The notes under the pieces are model-generated. The model made no database searches, was not told the origin of the DNA, and saw only the letters and a list, made by a program, of their open reading frames with translations. This document shows positions 1-3,754 of a DNA stretch of 5,578 nucleotides, one piece after another. The DNA lies in the NCBI GenBank assembly GCA_026706225.1, contig JAPOZE010000409.1:1-5578 (forward strand), read 5' to 3'. A program made the position numbers and the translations under genes. The first letter of the stretch is position 1; every line of letters starts with the position of its first letter. The DNA is from Acidobacteriota bacterium (GTDB lineage: Bacteria; Acidobacteriota; Terriglobia; Versatilivoradales; Versatilivoraceae).

Positions 1-216
1 CGACCGTGTCCTTCCCCCCGTATCCGCGAGCTTTGCCGGGTAGGCTGCCGTTTCCAGGCCTCCGGCATGCCAGAGTACCCCGGAACGCCTCCTGCACCGA
101 TTTCCCTCTCAGGGACCGCAGGTCCCGCCGACTGTGGGGAATCCGGAATAGCCGGCTCGCTCAGTGGCCGCCATTCGGTCAGGGCCAACGGTCCCGATTA
201 GTGACTGGGTCCGCCA
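1..216. other. Left flank, no recognisable gene
   Basis: I recognise no protein, RNA gene or element here. Frame 1 is open from the window edge to a TAG at 199-201, but its translation is rich in Pro, Gly, Ser and Arg and matches no family I know. It could be the tail of an upstream gene or just GC-rich open frame. At 171-184 there is a stretch (CCGCCATTCGGTCAGG and following) that loosely resembles the palindromic repeat ends found further right, with several bases missing, so part of this flank may be a decayed copy of that repeat. The last eight bases (209-216) are GTCCGCCA, the 8-mer that also separates the repeat units near 2120 and 2310. Confidence 0.4.
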
Positions 217-250
217 GTAACTGTTCGGCCAAGCCGTGGAGTCCCTCCGC
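209..250. repeat. Partial copy of the palindromic repeat end, preceded by GTCCGCCA
   Basis: Positions 217-250 (starting GTAACTGTTCGGCCAAGCCG) match the reverse complement of the right end of the unit at 1980-2117, with three or four mismatches in about 34 bases. The 8-mer GTCCGCCA at 209-216 precedes it, as it precedes the unit at 2126. Only one end is recognisable. No partner end is found to the right, where transposase sequence continues. About the last 18 bases of the repeat overlap sequence that also reads as transposase (AVESLR). Confidence 0.6.
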
Positions 251-610
251 CAGGGCGTCCATCAACACTTCGGAGCGTTTCAGGTCGGCGCCGCCCAAGG
301 GCTCCAACTGCGGCACGATCATGCCTCACAGTTCATGAGCGACGACTTCCAGAATGAGCTCACCTTCCTGGGGATCGAGTCTTCGCCGGCATTCGTTCGC
401 GAGCCGGAGGGCAACGGCTGTATTGAACGATTCTTCAAGACGCTAAAGGAGCAACTGCTGTGGGCCTGGCACTTCCAGTCCATACCGGAACTGGTCCGGG
501 CATTGGAAGAGTTTCGCGCTCTCTACAACCAGCACTGGTTGATTGGGCGATTGGGATTCGAGCCTCCGGTTCAGGCAAGGCAACGTCTTGCCTTGCAAGC
601 GGCGGCTTGA
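221..610 (+). pseudogene. IS3-family transposase, C-terminal DDE fragment
   Basis: This is the end of the catalytic (integrase-core, rve-type) domain of an IS3-family transposase, which cuts and joins IS ends. Homologous-looking sequence begins around AVESLRQGVHQHFG (from 233), and the same frame is closed by TAA at 218-220, so the true start is lost. Counting from the GTG at 236, the second catalytic Asp is D28 in LRHDHASQ and the catalytic Glu is E64 in GNGCIERF, with exactly 35 residues between them, as in the D(35)E signature. The family's C-terminal helix follows (FKTLKEQLLW, then a YNQHWLIGRLGF segment). The first Asp and the DNA-binding part are absent, so it cannot be active. Stop is TGA at 608-610. 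Confidence 0.85.
575..596 (+). other. Perfect 9-bp hairpin inside the transposase 3' end
   Basis: GCAAGGCAA (575-583) and TTGCCTTGC (588-596) pair perfectly around a CGTC tetraloop. It lies in the last codons of the transposase, close to the IS right end. No T-run follows, so it is not a classic intrinsic terminator. IS elements often carry structures near their ends that limit read-through, which is a possible role here. In the decayed copy at 3409-3503 the pairing is broken. Confidence 0.5.
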
Positions 611-627
611 GTTTGGTGCGTTCTAAC

Positions 628-652
628 TGTCCAATAAATCGGGGGCGGTACA
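628..652 (+). repeat. IS3-type right terminal inverted repeat
   Basis: The sequence ends AATAAATCGGGGGCGGTACA. Its reverse complement begins TGTACCGCCCCC, the form of IS3-family termini. The boundary is supported by near-identity to the end of the second remnant at 3480-3503, where similarity also stops at ...GGGGGCGG(T)ACA. The left-end partner is not in the window, so the target-site duplication cannot be read. Confidence 0.65.
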
Positions 653-1021
653 ATCGCTACGGATCGAGCCCTTCCGAAACTGTCGAGCGGCTAGCAACTG
701 TCACGCACTGAGAGTCAGAGATCGCTGGGTGTGCGTCCGGACCGAAACGTGTCGGCGCGGCGAATGGACACGTTTGGTTCCGGCGACGACATTATATTGC
801 CGAATAGTGACCCAGAAGAGCGGTAACCAATCGGTCCGATTCGCCACGGGAATCGCCCGTCAGTCGGATGCCCCCGGGATTTGCGGTCAGCGTGCCATCA
901 GATATCGCTGGAAGCGGCGGCTGCGACCCGAGCCGCCGCGTGGTGCGCGTCAGAAACAAGCGTATGGTCGGCATGAAGCCGGCGCGGGCAAGGTGATCCG
1001 GGATGCTAAAATAGTTGACTG
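653..1021. other. Intergenic region with two strong hairpins
   Basis: I see no convincing gene. Open frames here have no domain-like composition and no ribosome binding site. Two inverted repeats stand out. One is 737-753 with 767-783 (CCGGACCGAAACGTGTC arm, 15 of 17 positions pairing, 13-nt loop). The other is 914-922 with 931-939 (GCGGCGGCT arm, perfect 9 bp, 8-nt loop). Neither is followed by a T-run. Both lie upstream of the predicted promoter of the following gene, so they are not its mRNA leader. They could be operator-like palindromes, parts of a small RNA, or relics of mobile DNA. The right edge contains the probable promoter at 1004-1012. Confidence 0.45.
1004..1012 (+). promoter_or_regulatory. 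Extended -10 promoter, probable leaderless start
   Basis: TGCTAAAAT fits the extended -10 form TGnTATAAT with one mismatch in the hexamer. No good -35 is visible about 17 bp upstream (a GC-rich stretch near 985), which extended -10 promoters can tolerate. Transcription would begin about 7 nt further on, at roughly 1019-1020, only two or three bases before the ATG at 1022. There is no Shine-Dalgarno in front of that ATG, which agrees with a leaderless or near-leaderless mRNA. Confidence 0.4.
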
Positions 1022-1978
1022 ATGCGAACCTATTCTCTTTCCATTCTGCTTTTCCTGACGTCTATTCTGGTCACCCCGGCCTTAGCCTCTGATGATACTT
1101 GTGTGGATCGCTCCATCGTTGCCAGCGCCGTGCGCACGGAGGAGGATGTCCAGGCGTTCGTGCAATGCGCCTATGAGTATGTCCATGAAGCGGGCTTCGC
1201 GGAGGCCCGCAGAGCATTCCACGAAGATGAGCGTTGGAAGAGCGGCCCGATCTATGTATCCGTCACCGAAGTAACATCCATGAAATTGGATGCCCGATCT
1301 TTCGTCTTCCCACCCGATCCATCGCGGGAAGGGCAAGCCTGGGGGCTGTTGACCGATGCCTTCGGTGACTTTTACGAGGAATTTTATCGCGTCATGAGCA
1401 TGGTCGATGAAGGCTGGATTTACTACGCATTTACCAATCCAGCGACCGGCAGGAATGAGCCGAAGGCTTCCTACGAAAAGAGAATCGACTGGGAGGGAAC
1501 CCCTGCCGCGATCGGTGCGGGCATCTACCGCCGTGACCTGCCTGGCACTTGCGAGGCGGAAGAGGTCAACGCCACGCTGCTGGGATCCGAACCTTCCAAC
1601 GCGCGGTTGCAGGAGTTTGTCCGTTGCGCCGCCCTGGAGCTGGATTCGGGGGGGTATTTCGCCTCGGTCAGCCTGGCCAACGATCCCCGCTGGCGAGCCG
1701 GCTCCATCTACCTGTTCGGGCTGGACACCTACGGCTACACCCTCTTTACCGGCTCCCCGGCAAATCCCTTGCTCGGCTCCGAGTTGTCCTCCAATTTCAT
1801 CGGCAGTTTCGGGGGACGGAACGTTCTGGGCGTTGCCAATGCTTTTGCTGAAACCTTCCTCTACTACTCGAACCGGAATCCGGGCACCAACCAGTGGCAG
1901 CGCAAGGTGACTTTCGTCAAGCGGGTCACGTCTTTTGGAGTTCCGGTGCTGATCGGCGCTGGCTATTACCTGGATTGA
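1022..1978 (+). CDS. Secreted protein with two tandem Cache-like domains
   Basis: A 318-residue exported protein of unknown ligand. Residues 1-22 form a Sec signal peptide (short basic start, Leu/Ile/Phe core, cleavage likely after PALA). The mature part is two copies of one fold, about 26-174 and 176-318. Each copy opens with a Cys, has a second Cys in FVxCA about 22 residues on (FVQCA; FVRCA), then an RWKSGPIY or RWRAGSIY motif, and closes with a strand pattern ending GAGIY or GAGYY. The segment GWIYYAFTNPATG plus the KxSYxKR pattern is typical of single Cache domains (sCache_2 type), which bind small ligands outside the cytoplasm. Cache domains usually feed a membrane-bound kinase, cyclase or chemoreceptor. 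Here there is no transmembrane anchor or output domain, so it may be a free periplasmic sensor or binding protein. The paired Cys could form one disulfide per repeat. There is no evident ribosome binding site; the start is chosen because the signal peptide begins there. The domain call is from pattern, not a search. Confidence 0.75.
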   Translation: MRTYSLSILLFLTSILVTPALASDDTCVDRSIVASAVRTEEDVQAFVQCAYEYVHEAGFAEARRAFHEDERWKSGPIYVSVTEVTSMKLDARSFVFPPDPSREGQAWGLLTDAFGDFYEEFYRVMSMVDEGWIYYAFTNPATGRNEPKASYEKRIDWEGTPAAIGAGIYRRDLPGTCEAEEVNATLLGSEPSNARLQEFVRCAALELDSGGYFASVSLANDPRWRAGSIYLFGLDTYGYTLFTGSPANPLLGSELSSNFIGSFGGRNVLGVANAFAETFLYYSNRNPGTNQWQRKVTFVKRVTSFGVPVLIGAGYYLD

Positions 1979-1979
1979 A

Positions 1980-2117
1980 GTAACTGTTCGGTCAGGCCGT
2001 GATGGCTTCGGCCCGGACGAGGTTGAAGGTACTTGCAATCACAGGCGATCCGTCGGTTCTGCTCGCTGCGCCTCCCCCGCACTGCGGATGGACTCCACGG
2101 CTTGACCGAACACTTAC
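1980..2117. repeat. Palindrome-ended repeat unit A (138 bp), MITE- or REPIN-like
   Basis: The left end GTAACTGTTCGGTCAGGCCG (1980-1999, then TG) is matched by the right end read in reverse (GTAAGTGTTCGGTCAAGCCG, then TG; 2096-2117), 20 of 22 bases identical. It starts one base after the stop codon of the Cache-protein gene. The interior has no coding signature. The size, inverted ends and lack of a gene fit a miniature inverted-repeat element or a REPIN-like doublet moved by a transposase elsewhere. No clear target-site duplication is visible. The right end also matches 217-250. Confidence 0.7.
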
Positions 2118-2125
2118 GTCCGCCA
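2118..2125. repeat. GTCCGCCA spacer between repeat units
   Basis: The 8-mer GTCCGCCA joins units A and B, recurs directly after unit B (2307-2314) and precedes the partial copy at 217 (209-216). Because A ends with the inverted form of B's start, the junction folds as a 13-bp near-perfect stem (2105-2117 with 2126-2138, one mismatch) with this 8-mer as the loop. It may be part of the mobile unit or a duplicated target. Confidence 0.6.
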
Positions 2126-2306
2126 GTAAGCGTTCGGTGAAGCCGGTATGGACATGGGACCGGGCCAACCGGACGCGTGCGTCGTCGACGGCCAGCACCG
2201 GTTTATGTCCCTGTGCAGGCAGGGCGCCCGGACCGGATCGGCTCGCTGTTCGACGGTGCTTGCCCGACTGCCGCAACACCCGATACCGGCAGGACCGAAC
2301 GCTTAC
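2126..2306. repeat. Palindrome-ended repeat unit B (181 bp)
   Basis: The left end is GTAAGCGTTCGGT, then GAA, then GCCGGTAT (2126-2149). The right end read in reverse is GTAAGCGTTCGGT, CCT, GCCGGTAT (2283-2306), so 21 of 24 bases agree and only the central three differ. The outer 13 bases are shared in form with unit A, while the interior is unrelated in length and sequence. The unit is followed by GTCCGCCA (2307-2314). No gene is supported inside. The interior contains further short self-complementary stretches (for example GTCGTCGAC near 2180), so the transcript could be highly structured. Confidence 0.7.
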
Positions 2307-2314
2307 GTCCGCCA

Positions 2315-2426
2315 ACATCCTCAATGGTCCAATGGATTCCTGTTCACAAAGCGGGATTGAATAAGGGGATTGCAGCGGACGACTTGTGAATATGTCTTGT
2401 ATTATCAGTCAGTTATACAAGAGGAT
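2315..2426. other. Short intergenic segment with a palindrome at its right end
   Basis: No gene is visible between repeat unit B and the stop codon of the recombinase remnant. The composition is more AT-rich than the neighbouring units. At 2396-2421, CTTGTAT and ATACAAG pair perfectly (7 bp) around a 12-nt loop. Read on the minus strand it lies just after the recombinase stop codon, but no T-run follows, so a terminator role is weak. Confidence 0.4.
2396..2416. repeat. Left arm of an imperfect inverted repeat flanking the recombinase remnant
   Basis: CTTGTATTATCAGTCAGTTA and the next T resemble the reverse complement of 3257-3275 (CTTATATACAGTCTGTTAT). 17 bases agree if two single-base gaps are allowed. 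Similarity stops at the outer CTT on both sides. The pair encloses the recombinase remnant and about 880 bp in all. It could mark element ends or recombinase-binding arms. An AT-rich coincidence is not excluded. Confidence 0.4.
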
Positions 2427-3179
2427 CTACACCAGCAGCTCGAAGGCCAGCTTTACCACCGGCCTCGCCCCTGACACCCGCACCGTCTCGATCGCCGAGG
2501 CCACCTCGCCATGCGGCAACGCCTGATTGTGCCGCACGCCGTTGCCCTGGGCTCCCAGCACCGGACCGATCCGGTCGCAGGGGTTGTCGGGCCGCAGGTC
2601 CATCGCCACCGCCCACTCCATGACCGCGCGGATGCGCTGGCGCAGCTTCCGGGCCGTGGGCGGCGTCTCGTGCCAGATCGGAGCGAGAATCCCGATCACG
2701 TCGGCGCTGGTCACTTCCGAAACCGGCATCCCGCCGATGCGAGGCAGGGCGTAGCGCTCCAGGCTGCTCACCCAGATCTGAGCATGCTGAGGGGAGCGCC
2801 AGCCCGGCCGCAGCTGCTTCCAGACCTGGTGGGTCGCCTCCGCGAAGGTGGGTGTAGTCTCTACGCGCCGCTTCTCCGAGAGGGGATCGCCGCCCTCCCG
2901 GGCCAGCTTCCGGTTGGCGAAGGCCTTTTCCCGGGCTTCCTTCAGCGATACCAGGGGGAATCCGCCGAGGCCGAGCTCAGCGCGGCGGCCACGGATGGTA
3001 AGGCGCTGGATCCAGCCTCGGCTGCCCGAGGGACGCACGTCGAGATAGAGCCCCTGGCCGTCACAATAGCGTCCGGCCTGGCTGACGTTGCGGACAAAGA
3101 GGGGCGTGAGGGCGTTGTCGGGATGCCGACTGCGGGGCTTGCGTTGCGGGGAGCGTCTGGGAAGCATCATACCCACCAT
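2427..3179 (-). pseudogene. Tyrosine recombinase/integrase, C-terminally truncated
   Basis: Encodes 250 residues of a phage- or island-type tyrosine recombinase that normally runs to about 400. Residues about 22-98 are the N-terminal arm-binding domain of the DUF4102 type (LTPLFVRNV, GQGLYLDVRPSGSRGW, RRAELGLGGFPLVSLKEARE). About 108-205 are the helical core-binding domain (TFAEATHQVWKQL to RPDNPCDRIG). The catalytic domain has only begun (LPHGEVASAIE to KLAFELLV) when a TAG stops it, immediately before the place where the family carries the first catalytic Arg. All catalytic residues, including the nucleophilic Tyr, are therefore missing. The reading frame up to that point is clean, which suggests a recent truncation or a retained DNA-binding fragment. 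The start is either ATG 3179 or, if the promoter at 3178-3207 is used, ATG 3170 or 3167 (MLPRRSPQRK). No neighbouring cargo gene or tRNA att site is visible. Confidence 0.85.
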
Positions 3180-3207
3180 TATACTCCCCGAAATCTGGCA
3201 GATGCAA
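3178..3207 (-). promoter_or_regulatory. Sigma70-type promoter of the recombinase remnant
   Basis: On the minus strand TTGCAT (3207-3202) is followed after 18 bp by a perfect TATAAT (3183-3178). The -10 overlaps the first possible ATG (3179-3177). Transcription should start near 3171, at the second in-frame ATG (3170-3168), which predicts a leaderless mRNA and makes the first ATG unlikely to be the real start. A GGGGAG stretch 5' of the first ATG would serve only a transcript begun further upstream. Confidence 0.5.
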
Positions 3208-3256
3208 GGGTATGGTGCGGAATGCCATGGGAATGGACGGGGACTCAGTTATGCTC

Positions 3257-3275
3257 ATAACAGACTGTATATAAG
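3257..3275. repeat. Right arm of the inverted repeat flanking the recombinase remnant
   Basis: Reverse-complement partner of 2396-2416. It lies among other small palindromes: GTTATG/CATAAC around two bases at 3248-3261, and a further GTTATG at 3279-3284. The octamer TCAGTTAT also occurs in direct orientation at 2409-2416 and 3245-3252. The cluster sits about 50-100 bp upstream of the recombinase promoter, so it could equally be an operator or accessory binding region for the recombinase. Confidence 0.35.
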
Positions 3276-3408
3276 TCCGTTATGTACACTATGGGACTTG
3301 GTTGGATGATCAGACCGTTTATGGTCAGGATTCCCTTTGGGAAGGCCGAAACCCTGACAACCCAGACCCAGGTTGTACTGCTTAACTTGGTTTTGACTGC
3401 TGCCGGGC
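3276..3408. other. Non-coding segment with small nested hairpins
   Basis: No gene is supported. Short stems occur at 3313-3326 (GACC/GGTC), 3331-3343 (TTCCC TTT GGGAA), and a larger closing stem GTCAGG 3324-3329 with CCTGAC 3353-3358. Around 3356-3380 there is faint resemblance to the transposase 3' end (ACAACC...CAGGTTG versus ACAACCAGCACTGGTTG near 524-540), so the decayed IS probably extends leftward into this segment. Confidence 0.35.
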
Positions 3409-3503
3409 TTCGAGCCTCTGGTTCAGTCAAGACACCGCCTTGCGCTGAAACCAGCCGCCTGTGTATGGCGTATCTTAACCGTCCAAGAAATCGGGGGCGG
3501 ACA
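3409..3503 (+). mobile_element. Decayed second copy of the IS3-type 3' end
   Basis: Starting at TTCGAGCCTCTGGTTCAG, this stretch aligns with 557-652 of the first IS remnant almost gap-free (one base missing near the end). About 74 of 96 positions match by hand count. It includes the equivalent of the transposase C-terminal codons and the terminal sequence AAATCGGGGGCGG(T)ACA. No open transposase frame remains, so it is an older relic or a diverged relative of the 217-652 element. Both copies point the same way and end at the same base, which supports the IS boundary. Confidence 0.7.
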
Positions 3504-3516
3504 CCTCCCCCTTTTT
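3493..3516 (+). terminator. Intrinsic terminator formed at the IS end junction
   Basis: GGGGG-C-GG, loop ACA, CC-T-CCCCC, then TTTTT. The stem has seven G-C pairs with one internal mismatch and is followed at once by five T, a strong rho-independent terminator for rightward transcription. The left arm is the IS terminal sequence (to 3503) and the right arm plus the T-run is flanking DNA. It would shield the downstream fusion gene from read-through out of the mobile-element region. Confidence 0.65.
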
Positions 3517-3754
3517 GATATATATTGACCCCATGCAAGCACGTGGTCCTTCGCCGGCAGAAAATGATTCGCGATGCGGAGTTGAGCCCGTTTCTTGAAC
3601 GAACCCCTATTGACAATCAACTTAGCCGCATCTACTCCTCACCCAGTTCGGTCCGGCATCATCCCGGTGTCCGCAAGACCGTTTCCCCCCGTTCAAGCAT
3701 TGGCTGCATGCGGCTCCCCGACCCAATCTTCCTGAGCCACAAGGAGGTCCGCTT
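3517..3754 (+). other. Upstream region of the TolC-fusion gene
   Basis: No gene is supported in the 238 bases between the terminator and the fusion gene. An AT-rich patch (GATATATATTGACC, 3517-3530) follows the terminator. A perfect -35 hexamer TTGACA is at 3610-3615, but the best -10 candidates (TCTACT at 3631, 15-bp spacer; TACTCC at 3633, 17-bp spacer) are poor, so the promoter is uncertain. If TTGACA is used, the mRNA would have a 5' leader of roughly 110 nt. I see no riboswitch that I recognise in it. Confidence 0.3.
3741..3748 (+). promoter_or_regulatory. Perfect Shine-Dalgarno of the fusion gene
   Basis: AAGGAGGT is fully complementary to the 16S rRNA 3' end and lies 6 bases before ATG 3755, which fixes that start. 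It contrasts with the Cache gene and the recombinase remnant, whose likely starts lack a usable leader. Confidence 0.85.

Larger units (their letters stand above)
217..652 (+). mobile_element. Truncated IS3-family insertion sequence, 3' end only
   Basis: The segment holds the C-terminal part of an IS3-type transposase and runs to a probable IS right terminus whose reverse complement starts TGTACCGCCCCCGATTTATT. The TG...CA-type end is normal for IS3-family elements. The whole 5' half is missing: the left inverted repeat, the first ORF (helix-turn-helix), and the N-terminal part of the second ORF with the first catalytic Asp. The left boundary coincides with a copy of the palindromic repeat end (217-250). 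A second, decayed copy of the same 3' end lies at 3409-3503, about 77% identical over 96 aligned positions by my hand count, so this IS type has inserted here more than once. Not able to move by itself. Confidence 0.8.

Noticed and set aside
729..1022. Possible 97-codon gene ahead of the Cache gene
   Set aside because: No ribosome binding site, a Cys/Arg/Thr-rich sequence without pattern, and it overlaps two hairpins and the probable promoter.
1082..2038. Minus-strand open frame of 318 codons opposite the Cache gene
   Set aside because: It lies antisense over the Cache gene and runs on into repeat unit A. It has no domain pattern and no ribosome binding site, whereas the plus-strand frame has a signal peptide and internal repeats. 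The equal length is coincidence.
1980..2314. Integron attC sites or a gene-cassette array
   Set aside because: The inverted ends and constant junction 8-mer recalled attC sites, but the core GTTRRRY/RYYYAAC pair is absent (GTTCGGT does not fit) and the units carry no cassette genes.
1980..2314. CRISPR array
   Set aside because: Only two or three repeat ends, in alternating orientation, with intervals of 138 and 181 bp; no regular spacing and no cas genes.
2396..2421. Intrinsic terminator of the recombinase remnant
   Set aside because: A perfect 7-bp stem exists just past the stop codon, but it is AT-rich with a 12-nt loop and no T-run on the minus strand.
2511..3260. Plus-strand open frame of 249 codons across the recombinase remnant
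   Set aside because: It is the antisense of a clear DUF4102-type recombinase. Its translation is Arg/Pro/Ala-rich without any family motif.
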